Part shown: positions 17,557 to 28,054 of the stretch, piece by piece
Numbering within the stretch: position 1 is the stretch's first letter
How the letters are laid out: every line of letters starts with the position of its first letter
From: Alteromonas sp. ASW11-130
GTDB taxonomy: Bacteria; Pseudomonadota; Gammaproteobacteria; Enterobacterales; Alteromonadaceae
Length of the DNA: 64,000 nucleotides
Reading direction: 5' to 3'
NCBI RefSeq assembly: GCF_026183735.1
Contig: NZ_JAPFRE010000025.1
Span: forward strand, 85,343 to 149,342
Position numbers and translations under genes: made by a program
The notes under the pieces: model-generated
The model's input: the letters and a program-made list of their open reading frames with translations, nothing else
Told to the model about the DNA's origin: nothing
The model's database searches: none

Positions 17557-17877
17557 CTAATCCTCTGATTCTACTTCTGGCTCAATTCCCATTTTTTCCA
17601 TTATCCTTCGCGCACTCGCGGGGATCCTGTTGGGATTATCTTTTCTCAAATCTTCGTCATCGGGAAGAGGCTGGCCAGTAAACGCATGCAAGAAGGCTTC
17701 GCAAAGTAATTCTGAATTCGTCGCGTGCCTTAGATTATTGACCTGTCTGCGGGTCCGCTCATCGGTCAGTACCTTCAACACGTTGGTAGGTATCGAGACG
17801 GTGACTTTTTTTACTTGTTCGCTTTTTTTACCGTGTTCAGCGTAAGGGTGAATATATTTACCGTTCCATTCTGCCAT
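17557..17877 (-). CDS. metJ: MetJ, methionine repressor
   Basis: A ribbon-helix-helix repressor that binds Met boxes with S-adenosylmethionine as corepressor. The start at 17877 gives [20 protein letters not shown], the canonical MetJ N-terminus; the longer upstream frame is ignored. The DNA-binding strand [15 protein letters not shown] and the helix [20 protein letters not shown] are conserved. The product is 106 residues, against 105 in E. coli. It is divergent from metF, with Met boxes in between. Confidence 0.97.
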   Translation of the reverse strand: MAEWNGKYIHPYAEHGKKSEQVKKVTVSIPTNVLKVLTDERTRRQVNNLRHATNSELLCEAFLHAFTGQPLPDDEDLRKDNPNRIPASARRIMEKMGIEPEVESED

Positions 17878-17971
17878 GAGGGTCTCATTAAAAGTTATTT
17901 TATAGGGTGTCGTTAAGTCTGGAAATTCTAACCAATATCCCAAAAAGGTCAATTAAGCAGTGTAAACTTCT

Positions 17972-18956
<985 letters not shown>

Positions 18957-19035
18957 TTTTACCTATTTGAACAAGCCGTTACACTTATGCATATTGCGCG
19001 ATACTAAATTAGTTCAGTATCGACTATAAAGGTAA

Positions 19036-19932
19036 ATGGAGTGTAATGTGAACACAGACAGGGTAAAAGCCGTGTGGCACAAGCATCATCATCGCTTCCG
19101 CGATTTTGGTCGTATTTTTGTGCAACGGTGTGCTAACGATAACATTACCATATCTGCTGGACACCTCGCATATGTGACACTCCTGTCGCTTGTCCCTTTT
19201 GTTATGGTGACATTTACAATGATGTCTGCCTTCCCGGCTTTTGCTTCAGTTAGAAGTAAATTAGAACATTTTATTTTCACAAACTTTGTCCCTACCGCCA
19301 GCGATGTGGTGCATGAGCATATCTTGTCGTTTGTTGCCAATGCGGCAGAGATGAGTGCCATCGGTATTTTATCGTTATTGGTGGTTGCCCTTTTGCTAAT
19401 TTCTAATGTTGACAAAACCCTCAACAGGATCTGGCGCACACCCAGCGAACGCCCGTTAATTTATACGTTAGCTATTTACTGGATGGTGATTACGCTTAGT
19501 CCTATGCTTATCGGCTCAAGCGTAGTCGTAACGTCTTATCTTTCGGGTATCGCCAACTTTGCTGAAGAGTATACGCCGGGGCTGGGCACCACCATCTTAA
19601 AAATGGTGCCGAGTCTGACGACCATGTTGGCATTTGTTATCTTGTATATGCTCGTGCCTAACCGTAGAGTGAGCCCCAAGTACGCATTGCCGGGTGCCTT
19701 GGTCGCCACAATTCTATTTGAAATAATGAAAAATGGCTTCACTTTTTATGTCACCAACTTTCCCTCCTATCAGGTTATATACGGCGCATTAGCGACGCTT
19801 CCTATTTTATTTCTATGGGTTTATCTTTCATGGATAGTGGTATTAGTTGGCGCTGAATTTACCTGTAGCTTGAATGACACGTTCGATGAACACAAAGCAA
19901 GTGAAGAACCTCGCGAATTACCTAACGAATAA
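19036..19932 (+). CDS. yihY: YihY/BrkB-family integral membrane protein
   Basis: About 295 residues with six predicted membrane helices. The conserved ITISAGHLAYVTLLSLVPF, SYLSGIANF region and FPSYQVIYGALATLPILFLW match the YihY/BrkB family, once misnamed RNase BN. Molecular function is unsettled. The ATG at 19036 follows AAAGG closely; a GTG at 19048 has a better-placed TGGAG and may be the real start. The C-terminus is acidic and cytoplasmic. Confidence 0.9.
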   Translation: MECNVNTDRVKAVWHKHHHRFRDFGRIFVQRCANDNITISAGHLAYVTLLSLVPFVMVTFTMMSAFPAFASVRSKLEHFIFTNFVPTASDVVHEHILSFVANAAEMSAIGILSLLVVALLLISNVDKTLNRIWRTPSERPLIYTLAIYWMVITLSPMLIGSSVVVTSYLSGIANFAEEYTPGLGTTILKMVPSLTTMLAFVILYMLVPNRRVSPKYALPGALVATILFEIMKNGFTFYVTNFPSYQVIYGALATLPILFLWVYLSWIVVLVGAEFTCSLNDTFDEHKASEEPRELPNE

Positions 19933-20396
19933 TTCGCTTTTACCACCTTAGCGAACCCTCACCCAATAAGCTCATTTGGAGCAACGGCATTTCTACTGTT
20001 GAACCGCACGACGCTTTATCCGAGTCGATCAGTTTACCTTGCTCAGCGAGGACACATAGTAACCGTAATGGATCACCTCACCTTCCATGCCGTTTTTAAA
20101 GTCGAATATAAGAGGAAAATAACGAAAGTGAGTACACACTTACAGAAATGTGTCGTGATCCTAAAATTGTTGTGTTTCATTGTGTCCAAAGAAAATAAGC
20201 TAAATGAAATAAAGCAATGTAAAAAAACGCCGTCTTAAGCTTCTCAAATACGCGAACCACTTATCAATTTATTCAGCTAACAAAAGGGTTAAAAACTAAC
20301 CACGTTTATAGAGGTCGATAAATACAGAAAAACAACTGCGAGAGCAAATGTTTCATAAACGGCGAAAGTTATTGTTCTACGCAATAATTTACGATG
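19933..20396. other. Gene-free region after yihY
   Basis: No supportable gene. A 79-codon frame starting with TTG at 19999 has no ribosome-binding site and no protein-like pattern. The right end adjoins a probable gene remnant at 20397-20581. Confidence 0.5.
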
Positions 20397-20581
20397 CTAG
20401 CGCCAATATAGAGTTAGCTTGACCGCACCGTTTTCTTCGGTTTCAACCCATTCGTGACAGTGCGGTGAATCGAGTAGCTAAGGCGACACAGCTCGCCCTT
20501 TTCCTTATAGAGCGCAAGCTGCCCGTTTTGCACCTGCGCTGCTGGTGAAACTGGATCGAGTAAATCAATAGATGCATTATG
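20397..20581 (-). pseudogene. Probable frameshifted remnant of a small unknown gene
   Basis: Reading the minus strand from 20581, one frame gives a protein-like stretch containing DPVSPAAQVQNGQLALYKEK then GELCRLSYSIH. At about 20455-20465 the sense shifts to another frame, which continues CHEWVETEENGAVKLTLYWR and stops at 20397. No start codon is in frame. The pattern (two complementary open stretches joined by a frameshift, charged/polar composition) suggests a decayed or miscalled gene of about 60 codons. The family is not recognised. Confidence 0.35.
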
Positions 20582-20704
20582 CTATATAACACAATAGCGA
20601 ATCTTGCTAGATAAACTAGGCAGTGTCAGCTAAGAATGAAACGTAAAAACTGGAATAAACTTAGCGCCCATTACGTGACTGATAGCCACGTAATCTTTAG
20701 CCTG

Positions 20705-21349
20705 CTACTTCATTGAAGCAATAAACGCATCAGATTCAGCTATTGCGCTGTTCATATTCCGGATCAGTATGCGGATATCGGCTTGCATGACCGTTAACTC
20801 ACTCTCTAATGAGCCAATCGCACTGGCGTTCAAATTATGTTTCAGGAACAGTACATTGTCTTCCAGTTTTCGTAATACTGGCGTCATTGTCCCTTCCGCT
20901 TTACGCATAGCACTTAGCATTGTTTCATATTTTCGCTTCGTATCGCGTAATTGCTGCTCGCTGGCGCGGCGATAATTTTCGTTTTGATAGCGGTCAAGTT
21001 CCTCTTCCCACTCGTTAAACAAGGCTTCCGCCACTGAAGCGACCTTGTTTATTCGATTGGAAACGTCATCAGCGGCAGCCTTACTATCTTCATATTCATC
21101 ATTCAGCCTATCGTATACCTCTTCCAATTCACCGCCCTGAAAATTAATCAACGCACTAAATTCTTCTAAGGCTGAGCTGAATTGTTCCTGAGCGTCCTCT
21201 TGAGATTCACGTGCATCTTCTACTCGATCCACCATGATTTCGCGTTTCTCAACACCTACTTTTTCCCACGCCGCGTAATAAGCAGACTGGCACCCGCCTA
21301 GGATTAGTAGTAAAAGCCCCGTAACAAAGGCTATTGAAGGTTTATTCAT
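20705..21349 (-). CDS. DUF2959-family lipoprotein with coiled coils
   Basis: A 214-residue predicted lipoprotein: the signal peptide MNKPSIAFVTGLLLLILGGC has the lipobox LGGC with Cys20. The rest is almost entirely helical and charged (REIMVDRVEDARESQEDAQE, KRKYETMLSAMRKAE), consistent with an elongated coiled-coil periplasmic protein. It matches my memory of DUF2959, which begins SAYYAAWEKVGVEKREI. Function unknown. It directly follows a small membrane-protein gene (3-nt gap), probably as one operon. Confidence 0.8.
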   Translation of the reverse strand: MNKPSIAFVTGLLLLILGGCQSAYYAAWEKVGVEKREIMVDRVEDARESQEDAQEQFSSALEEFSALINFQGGELEEVYDRLNDEYEDSKAAADDVSNRINKVASVAEALFNEWEEELDRYQNENYRRASEQQLRDTKRKYETMLSAMRKAEGTMTPVLRKLEDNVLFLKHNLNASAIGSLESELTVMQADIRILIRNMNSAIAESDAFIASMK

Positions 21350-21352
21350 TAC

Positions 21353-21589
21353 TTATAGTTCCCGTCTTCGATATCTGGCAGCATTGATAATCGACCAAAT
21401 ATGGAAAATTAAACCAATCGGCCAGAAGAAAAATAAAATTACTGTCATTGCTAGTGAATAACATCCATAGCTTAGAACACAAAACACCAGTGCACTTAAT
21501 ACTCTTCCCTGCACTAATTGGCCTAACCCGGGAATAAAAAAACTGCATACTGCGGCAATAACATTTCCACCTGAACCTTGACCTGACAT
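21353..21589 (-). CDS. Small TM2-like membrane protein
   Basis: A 78-residue protein with two or three hydrophobic segments. It has AAVCSFFIPGLGQLVQGR (the 'PGLGQ…G' turn seen in small TM2/YkgR-like proteins), then a long hydrophobic helix and FWPIGLIFHIWSIINAARY. No biochemical role can be given. It is co-oriented with the DUF2959 lipoprotein gene, which starts 3 nt after its stop. Confidence 0.7.
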   Translation of the reverse strand: MSGQGSGGNVIAAVCSFFIPGLGQLVQGRVLSALVFCVLSYGCYSLAMTVILFFFWPIGLIFHIWSIINAARYRRREL

Positions 21590-21669
21590 ATCATCTCTCT
21601 CGCAATTATGATTAGAATATGTTTCATTAATATACTAATTTAACGCGGCAGACAACGAACTGAAATAAA

Positions 21670-22644
21670 ATGAAACGACTTTATCCCGATATTGCCGCTT
21701 ATCAAAGTGGGTACTTAAAGACTTACTCGCACCATGAAATTTACTACGAACAAAGTGGGAATCCAGATGGTATTCCTGTTTTATACATTCATGGGGGGCC
21801 TGGAGCGGGCCTGTCACCCAACTATAAGTGTTTCTTTGATTCAGGCCGCTATCGCATCATCGGTTTCGAACAACGTGGCTGCGGACGCTCACGCCCATTT
21901 GGTGATGTAGAAAAAAATACCACGCAAGATTTACTGGAGGATATCGAGTTATTACGTGAACAACTTAACATTAACAAATGGGTAGTGTTCGGCGGCTCTT
22001 GGGGGACATTGCTAGGTTTGCTTTACGCGATGGCGCATCCAAACGCAGTTTACGGGCTAATTTTGCGAGGTATTTTTTTAGGCAGGCAAGAGGATATTGA
22101 CTGGTTCATTTCAGCCGATGGCGGCGGAGCAATATATTTTCCTGAATATTATCAAAAATTTATCCAGGGGGTACCTGCTCCTACTGACACCCATGTTATT
22201 TTAAAATCATTTAGAGATGCCTTTACCAGCGAAAACGAAGTGAACAAACTTGCCGCGTTAAAACGATGGTATTGTTGGGAAGAGAGGCTTTCAAAACTGG
22301 TATTACCTATGGGGACGGGTGATATAACCAACCAATATCCTGTTCATCTTGTTACCAGCCTAGCAATGTTGGAATGCCACTATCTTTTCAATCATTGTTT
22401 CATTGAAGAAAATTTTATCATGCAGAATATCGACAAAATTGCTCATCTGCCTGCTACCCTTATCCATGGCCGTTACGATATGATATGTAAGCCTTCTGGC
22501 GCTTACTTACTACACAAAGCGTGGCCAAATAGCAGGCTTCAAATGGTTCCTGACGCAGGGCATAGCACTTCAGAACCTGGGATTGGTTATGCGTTGTGTC
22601 GCGCCAGCCGGGATATGGCGCGTTTTATCAGGGAGCAGCAATGA
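21670..22644 (+). CDS. pip: Proline iminopeptidase (prolyl aminopeptidase), family S33
   Basis: A cytosolic alpha/beta hydrolase that removes N-terminal proline. It has the oxyanion motif HGGPGAG, the nucleophile elbow GGSWGT (Ser), the acid in GRYDMICKP and the His in PDAGHS. Its 324 residues are typical. The stop overlaps the dtd start (ATGA), so the two form an operon. Confidence 0.95.
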   Translation: MKRLYPDIAAYQSGYLKTYSHHEIYYEQSGNPDGIPVLYIHGGPGAGLSPNYKCFFDSGRYRIIGFEQRGCGRSRPFGDVEKNTTQDLLEDIELLREQLNINKWVVFGGSWGTLLGLLYAMAHPNAVYGLILRGIFLGRQEDIDWFISADGGGAIYFPEYYQKFIQGVPAPTDTHVILKSFRDAFTSENEVNKLAALKRWYCWEERLSKLVLPMGTGDITNQYPVHLVTSLAMLECHYLFNHCFIEENFIMQNIDKIAHLPATLIHGRYDMICKPSGAYLLHKAWPNSRLQMVPDAGHSTSEPGIGYALCRASRDMARFIREQQ

Positions 22645-23078
22645 TTGGCATTATTCAACGCGTGACTCAAGCCAGTGTAATGGTCGAACATACCATCACG
22701 GCTCAAATCAACCAAGGTCTGCTGTTACTTTTAGGAATAGAAAGAGATGACAGTTCAGACCATATCGAAAAGCTGGTTAAAAAGGTGACGCACTATCGGC
22801 TTTTTGCTGATACAGATGGAAAAATGAATCTCAACGTGCAACAAGTCAATGGGAGTATTCTGGTGGTATCACAATTCACGTTAGTGGCCGATACCAGTAA
22901 AGGTAACCGACCTGGCTTTTCAAGAGGTGCCACGCCGGAACATGGCGAGAAAATGTACGACGAATTTATCGAAACACTTTCCAATACAGGAATCCACACT
23001 CAATCTGGTAAATTCGGTGCCGATATGCAGGTATCACTAATTAATGATGGTCCGGTCACCTTTTCATTTAAGGTTTAA
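22641..23078 (+). CDS. dtd: D-aminoacyl-tRNA deacylase
   Basis: Hydrolyses D-amino acids from mischarged tRNA. The chosen ATG at 22641 gives [13 protein letters not shown], the canonical DTD N-terminus, and overlaps the pip stop by 4 nt. The SQFTLVAD motif and the C-terminal NDGPVTF (Gly-cisPro) active-site motifs are present. 145 residues, the normal length. Confidence 0.97.
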   Translation: MIGIIQRVTQASVMVEHTITAQINQGLLLLLGIERDDSSDHIEKLVKKVTHYRLFADTDGKMNLNVQQVNGSILVVSQFTLVADTSKGNRPGFSRGATPEHGEKMYDEFIETLSNTGIHTQSGKFGADMQVSLINDGPVTFSFKV

Positions 23079-23149
23079 TTAAAGGTTAAAGGTCTTGTTT
23101 CGTTATCCCCCCTCATGTTTAATGGATTAATTATAGGTTAACGTATGGT

Positions 23150-24085
23150 TTGTCAGTGTTTAGAGTTGTAAAACCCAAAAGCGATGAAGAATTCGAAGCT
23201 TACTTTAGTTTTCGCTGGACGTATCTCAGACAACCGTGGAATTTCCCCCCGGGCTCTGAAAAAGATGAGTACGAGCAAGTTGCAGAGCACCGTATGATCA
23301 TCAATACTGCCGGCGAGATTGTTGCGTGTGGCAGAGTTCACCTGAACACCGCCGAAGAGGCGCAGATTAGGCATATCGCAGTACATTCAGCTTACCAGCG
23401 CAAAGGATTGGGACAAATGATTCTTGGCGCGTTAGAAGCTGTAGCGCGAGATCTAGGTGCTATAAGGGCAGTCACTAACAGCCGAGAAATTTCTATTCCA
23501 TTCTTTACCGCCTGTGGCTTTTCTATTGAAAGAGAAGCGCCCACTGAATTAGGCACACTGCGTCGCCAACAGATGGTTAAAAAGCTAAGCGATTTAAGTT
23601 CCCTTGTCATGCATCCTAACTGGTGTAAGGAATTACAAAAAACCTGGTCTGATACTATTCCTATAACCGACCATATGGGTATTAAAATTCACCAGTTTAC
23701 TGGCCGGACGCTGGAAACCCGTGCGTCCTTAAATAAAAATATTAATATTCACGGTACTATGTTTGCTGGAAGCATTTTTTCCTTAGCCACACTGACAGGG
23801 TGGGGAATGATATTTCTGCAATTAAAAGAAAAGAAAACGCCAGGTGATATCGTATTAGGAGATGGTGATATTCATTACCATAAACCTATCACCATGAAGC
23901 CCAGAGCTATTTGTAACATTGAAACACTGTCAGGCAAGTTAACTAGTTTAGATAAAGGTAAAAAAGCAAAATTGACCGTTCAGGTAGATATTTTAGATGG
24001 CGATGATCCGGTCGCAGAATTCAAAGGCGTATATTGGGTATTGCCACCCAAACAAAAGAAGAGAGCCGCTTCCGAAGAAGAGTAA
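23150..24085 (+). CDS. yiiD: YiiD-like bifunctional GNAT / hotdog thioesterase protein
   Basis: 311 residues in two domains. The N-terminal GNAT acetyltransferase (about 5-145) has the acetyl-CoA loop HSAYQRKGLGQMIL and NSREISIPFFTACGF. The C-terminal YiiD_C hotdog domain (about 155-300) has HGTMFAGSIFSLATLTGWGM, IHYHKPITMKPRA and FKGVYWVLP. E. coli YiiD has the same order and is implicated in fatty-acid metabolism. Start uncertain: TTG 23150 or GTG 23156, both with weak ribosome-binding sites. It follows dtd, as in E. coli. Confidence 0.9.
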   Translation: MSVFRVVKPKSDEEFEAYFSFRWTYLRQPWNFPPGSEKDEYEQVAEHRMIINTAGEIVACGRVHLNTAEEAQIRHIAVHSAYQRKGLGQMILGALEAVARDLGAIRAVTNSREISIPFFTACGFSIEREAPTELGTLRRQQMVKKLSDLSSLVMHPNWCKELQKTWSDTIPITDHMGIKIHQFTGRTLETRASLNKNINIHGTMFAGSIFSLATLTGWGMIFLQLKEKKTPGDIVLGDGDIHYHKPITMKPRAICNIETLSGKLTSLDKGKKAKLTVQVDILDGDDPVAEFKGVYWVLPPKQKKRAASEEE

Positions 24086-24120
24086 AACCTTAGCGACGAA
24101 ATCTGAAAAATACCATCAAA

Positions 24121-24162
24121 GGTAAAAAGGTAAGAAGGTAAAAAGGTAAAAAGGTAAAAAGG
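24121..24162. repeat. Octanucleotide microsatellite GGTAAAAA x5
   Basis: Five tandem 8-mers (GGTAAAAA, the second being GGTAAGAA) begin 35 nt after the yiiD stop and end with GGC. An intergenic simple-sequence repeat; no function evident. Confidence 0.9.
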
Positions 24163-24175
24163 CTTCGTCGCTTCA

Positions 24176-24205
24176 AACAAAAAAGGCCTCTGGAAAAGAG
24201 ACCTT
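24176..24205 (-). terminator. Rho-independent terminator of rpoH
   Basis: On the minus strand AAGGTCTCT / AGAGGCCTT forms a 9-bp stem with one G-U pair and a 5-nt loop, followed by TTTTTTGTTTG, 17 nt after the rpoH stop. Confidence 0.9.
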
Positions 24206-24222
24206 GTGGGTAGATGAAAAGC

Positions 24223-25077
24223 TTAAGCTACCATTGCTGCTTGCAGCTTTTTCATTGCGTTCTTTTCAATTTGACGAACGCGTTCTGCGGAAACCTGATA
24301 CTTGTCAGCTAAATCTTGCAGAGTAATTTTGCTATCGGCCAACCAACGGGTTTCGATGATATCCTGACTACGCTCATCAAGGGTTTTGATGGCTGAATAC
24401 AAACGCTTAGATGCGTTAGTATCCCAATCATTGTTAATCACATCCATTTCAACGTCAGCGCTCTTATCTTCGAGAAACTGAACAGGCGCAAAACTACCGC
24501 TTTCATCGTCATCAGCAGACAAATCAAATGCTTGATCCTGACTGCTCATGCGCGCTTCCATCTGCAATACTTCTTTGGTACTCACACCCAGCTCGTCAGC
24601 AACCGTTTGCACTTCATCGTGAGTAAACCAACCCAGACGTTTTTTCGCCTTGCGCAGGTTAAAGAATAATTTACGTTGCGCTTTAGTGGTTGCTACCTTC
24701 ACAATACGCCAGTTTTTAAGTACGAATTCGTGAATTTCCGCTTTTATCCAATGTACAGCAAATGATACCAGTCTGACTCCTACAGTAGGGTCAAAGCGTT
24801 TTACCGCTTTCATCAGCCCAATGTTGCCTTCCTGAATTAAGTCAGCCTGAGGTAAACCATAACCAGAGTAAGATTTTGCAATATGTACCACAAAACGCAG
24901 ATGCGACATAACCAGCTTTCTCGCAGCGCCCAAATCATCTTCTTCGCGCAAACGAGTAGCTAAATCACGTTCTTCTGCTGCAGATAGCATATCAATCCCG
25001 CTAACTGCCTGGATATAGCCCTCAATACTACCGTTATGAGGCACAGTCAGGGCCATAGATCGCAAATTGTTGCTCAT
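24223..25077 (-). CDS. rpoH: RNA polymerase heat-shock sigma factor RpoH (sigma-32)
   Basis: 284 residues. Region 2 has [19 protein letters not shown] and [18 protein letters not shown]. The RpoH box with [17 protein letters not shown] follows, then region 4 helix-turn-helix [20 protein letters not shown]. The ATG at 25077 is preceded by TGAGG at 5 nt; a GTG at 25083 is less likely. The usual neighbour ftsX is present, but two EAL-HDOD genes have come between. The hslVU promoter at 12480-12508 is a likely target. Confidence 0.98.
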   Translation of the reverse strand: MSNNLRSMALTVPHNGSIEGYIQAVSGIDMLSAAEERDLATRLREEDDLGAARKLVMSHLRFVVHIAKSYSGYGLPQADLIQEGNIGLMKAVKRFDPTVGVRLVSFAVHWIKAEIHEFVLKNWRIVKVATTKAQRKLFFNLRKAKKRLGWFTHDEVQTVADELGVSTKEVLQMEARMSSQDQAFDLSADDDESGSFAPVQFLEDKSADVEMDVINNDWDTNASKRLYSAIKTLDERSQDIIETRWLADSKITLQDLADKYQVSAERVRQIEKNAMKKLQAAMVA

Positions 25078-25410
25078 AATCACCTCATTTTAAAACTCGC
25101 CGGAGTATAACATTGCAAAAGACACCTTGCGAGTTTAATGAAAAATCTCCACTCTACGGAAAAAGAAATATAGAGTACCTTGAGTAAATATCAAGACCTG
25201 CGTTGGAATAAAAAAGTTCCCACGAGCATGCAGATTAAACTATCTTAATCATAGTGTGAATGATAATTATCATATTGAGTTGCCATTTTTCGTGACGCAA
25301 ATGATGAAAAAATCACCCTCAAATGGCAGTATAGTTAGAAAACTGCATGCACGAAATTCAGATAAATGCGCTAACATTTACTTTAGCGGTGGAGAATTAA
25401 CAGGAATACT

Positions 25411-26631
25411 ATGTTTGCATATATTGCCCGCCAGCCGATATTCGACGTGAACCGAGAAGTTTTCGCATACGAACTTCTGTTTCGTGACGGTGAAAAAAAC
25501 TGTTTCCCCGATATTCCTCCCGATGAAGCCACATCTAAACTCTTAGCTTCCAGCCACTTAAGCCTGGGTTTAGAAGAAATAGTGGGTGATAAGTTAGCAT
25601 TTATTAACTTTCATCGCGATACGCTGATGTATCGATTCCCCACTTCGCTTGATGCTTCTCAAGTGGTGATTGAGGTGTTAGAAACCATCAAGGTTGATAA
25701 TCAGCTTGTAAAAGCATGCAAACATCTACGTGGGTTGGGTTTTCTATTGGCACTAGACGATTACGACTCGACCGAAAAGTGGCGACCGTTTTTACCTTTT
25801 ACCAGCATAATAAAGTTTGATATCACCACGATGTCGGCGGAGGAGATAGCCAAACTTGTTCCGGAATTAAAGGAACGCCGCATTAAACTGGTGGCCGAAA
25901 AAATAGAAACCTATAGTGAGTTCGAAAAATTCAAAGCAATGGGCTTTGATTATTTTCAGGGATATTTCCTGGCATATCCTGAACTTGTTCGCCATCGCAC
26001 GTTAGAATCCTCAAAAGTCACCCTTCTGGAGCTGCTAACCGCCAGTGCTGCTATCAAAATGGATTTTGATAGAGTGAATGCTATATTAGAGCGCGATGTG
26101 TCGCTAACATATCTGTTATTACGCTTCATCAATAATCCCATGTTTAACAAGCGCAATAAAATTACTTCGCTTAAACATGCGCTGACCTATATGGGTGAAG
26201 TGGAAGTGAAAAAATTCATCGCTTTAATTGCTTTAGCTAATCTAAGTGAAGGCCAGCCATCTGAATTACTGCAAATGTCACTGGTTCGGGCGAAATTTTG
26301 CGAGCTGGTATCTGTGGCTTTGAAACAAAACGATAACCCTCCCATAGGTTTTCTCACCGGGCTTTTGTCATTACTAGATGCGCTTATGGAACAGCCAATG
26401 GAAGGGTTAATGAAAAAAATACCGGTAAGCGAAGAGGTTAAAGACGCGCTTTGCGGGAGACAAAACTTGCTCAAGGATTGTCTACTTTTGGTTACACATT
26501 TTGAAAGTGCTAACTGGGCTGGGATAAAAAAACTCGCTGCGAAACATGAGCTTAAACAGTCCTTATTACACAGTTTTTACAATGAATCCATAAAGTGGGG
26601 CCGGTCTATGCAAGCTTGCGCACATCAATAA
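25411..26631 (+). CDS. EAL-HDOD signalling protein (YuxH-like), paralogue 1
   Basis: 406 residues. The N-terminal EAL-type phosphodiesterase-like domain (about 1-205) starts FAYIARQPIFD and keeps many metal and substrate positions: ELL for EAL, FINF, IEVLET, LALDDYD, IKFDI, LVAEKIET and FQGYF, but the loop after the DD pair lacks the usual FGTG. The C-terminal HDOD domain (about 205-400) has ERDVSLTYLLLRFINNP, KITSLKHALTYMG and PPIGFLTGLLSLLDAL. Such proteins bind or cleave c-di-GMP or act as adaptors; activity is unknown. ATG with AGGA 6 nt upstream. Its paralogue follows in tandem. Confidence 0.9.
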   Translation: MFAYIARQPIFDVNREVFAYELLFRDGEKNCFPDIPPDEATSKLLASSHLSLGLEEIVGDKLAFINFHRDTLMYRFPTSLDASQVVIEVLETIKVDNQLVKACKHLRGLGFLLALDDYDSTEKWRPFLPFTSIIKFDITTMSAEEIAKLVPELKERRIKLVAEKIETYSEFEKFKAMGFDYFQGYFLAYPELVRHRTLESSKVTLLELLTASAAIKMDFDRVNAILERDVSLTYLLLRFINNPMFNKRNKITSLKHALTYMGEVEVKKFIALIALANLSEGQPSELLQMSLVRAKFCELVSVALKQNDNPPIGFLTGLLSLLDALMEQPMEGLMKKIPVSEEVKDALCGRQNLLKDCLLLVTHFESANWAGIKKLAAKHELKQSLLHSFYNESIKWGRSMQACAHQ

Positions 26632-26815
26632 TTAGGTTTCATTTCGCATCTCACAGCAAAGCTACTCGTTCTTACTCACTACTGAGGTAGTGAAAGAGTA
26701 GATTATAATTTAGCCGTGAGGTAAAGTGATACCTCCCCAGAGGAGGCTTTCCCATATAGGGGCATTACCATAACTATAAAAAGAAGTGTTTGTCGTGAGG
26801 AATCATCTCAGTAAC

Positions 26816-28054
26816 ATGTTTGCTTTTATTGCTCGCCAACCGATCCTTGATCGCGAAAAAGAGGTGTTTGCATATGAGTTACTTTTCAGGGACGGGAAAG
26901 GTGGCACCTATCCAGAATTAGATTCAGAAAAAGTGCGCTATATTTCGCGGCGATTTAATGCCTTAGGGTTGGACGATATTTGCGGGGAAAAAACATCTTT
27001 CATCAACTTTAGTTCAGAAACTCTGATATCCCGGTTTCCTACAACGCTCAACCCCGAAACTGTGGTAGTAGAAATCACACAAAATCCATCCCATCAAACG
27101 GGACTGTTTGAAGCCTGCCAACATATAAAGCAGCTTGGCTTTAAGCTTGCGATTGATGATCCTATGATGATAAGTGGTAAACACGAGATTTTCCCGCTGC
27201 TGGACATTGTCAAAGTGGACGTTTCGAAAAGCCGCTTTGAACTAATTGAGAAAAATATTCCTCGCTTTGTAGATTCAAATATCCGCTTGGTAGCAGAGCA
27301 GGTTGAAACGCACGAACAATTTAATATCTGTCGGGACCTGGGCTTTGATCTATTTCAAGGTTACTTCTTCGCACAACCCGAGACTCGGGTCCAACGTCAG
27401 TTACCTGCGTCTAAGATGAACCTAGTGGATTTAATGGGGGAAAGCTCTCAGTCCCACTTAGATTTAAATCGGGTTAACCAAATAATTGAACGAGATGCGG
27501 CACTAAGCTATATCCTGCTTAAGTTTATTAATAACCCAACAATTAACAAGCGCTACAAAATTACCTCCCTTAACCATGCGCTAAACTACATGGGCGAAAT
27601 TGAAATAAAGAAATTTATCGCTCTGTTGTCGTTAGCCAATCTTGGTGACGATAAACCCCTCGAACTTATTCACATGTCCTTGGTAAGGGCGAAGTTCTTC
27701 GATTTATTGTCTCAAGAACGAAAAATTAATACCAATCCTCCTATCGGCTTTCTAGTGGGCTTATTCTCCCTACTGGACGCTTTGCTTGACCAAAACATGG
27801 AAGAGATTTTAAAGCAGCTGCCTTTAACCGATACGGTGAACGATGCATTGATGGGCAGAAATGAAGAATTCAACAGTTACGTACAATTAGTAAGAGCGTT
27901 TGAAGGTGCATTGTGGCTGAATGTGGTGAAACAGTCCCACACATTGGAAATTGACCAAAAATTTCTACATAGCTTATACAATCAAGCAATTGTATGGGGT
28001 AATGGCGTCAGAAATTCCATTTCAGCTTATTTCCCACGTCCTGCTGTTGGGTAA
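26816..28054 (+). CDS. EAL-HDOD signalling protein (YuxH-like), paralogue 2
   Basis: 412 residues, collinear with the upstream paralogue: FAFIARQPILDREKEVFAYE, INFSSETL, VEITQNPS, AIDDPMM, VKVDVSK, LVAEQVET and FQGYFFAQPE in the EAL half; ERDAALSYILLKFINNP and PPIGFLVGLFSLLDAL in the HDOD half. The DD loop differs from paralogue 1, which suggests divergence after an old tandem duplication. Start chosen at 26816 by alignment with paralogue 1; GTG codons at 26786 and 26795 are open but unaligned. Confidence 0.88.
   Translation: MFAFIARQPILDREKEVFAYELLFRDGKGGTYPELDSEKVRYISRRFNALGLDDICGEKTSFINFSSETLISRFPTTLNPETVVVEITQNPSHQTGLFEACQHIKQLGFKLAIDDPMMISGKHEIFPLLDIVKVDVSKSRFELIEKNIPRFVDSNIRLVAEQVETHEQFNICRDLGFDLFQGYFFAQPETRVQRQLPASKMNLVDLMGESSQSHLDLNRVNQIIERDAALSYILLKFINNPTINKRYKITSLNHALNYMGEIEIKKFIALLSLANLGDDKPLELIHMSLVRAKFFDLLSQERKINTNPPIGFLVGLFSLLDALLDQNMEEILKQLPLTDTVNDALMGRNEEFNSYVQLVRAFEGALWLNVVKQSHTLEIDQKFLHSLYNQAIVWGNGVRNSISAYFPRPAVG

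Noticed and set aside
19999..20238. 79-codon frame after yihY
   Set aside because: TTG start without a ribosome-binding site, no protein-like pattern, ends in Lys-rich AT sequence.
26640..26785. Possible c-di-GMP riboswitch before the second EAL-HDOD gene
   Set aside because: Several small inverted repeats are present, but the conserved GEMM core was not found, so no riboswitch is called.
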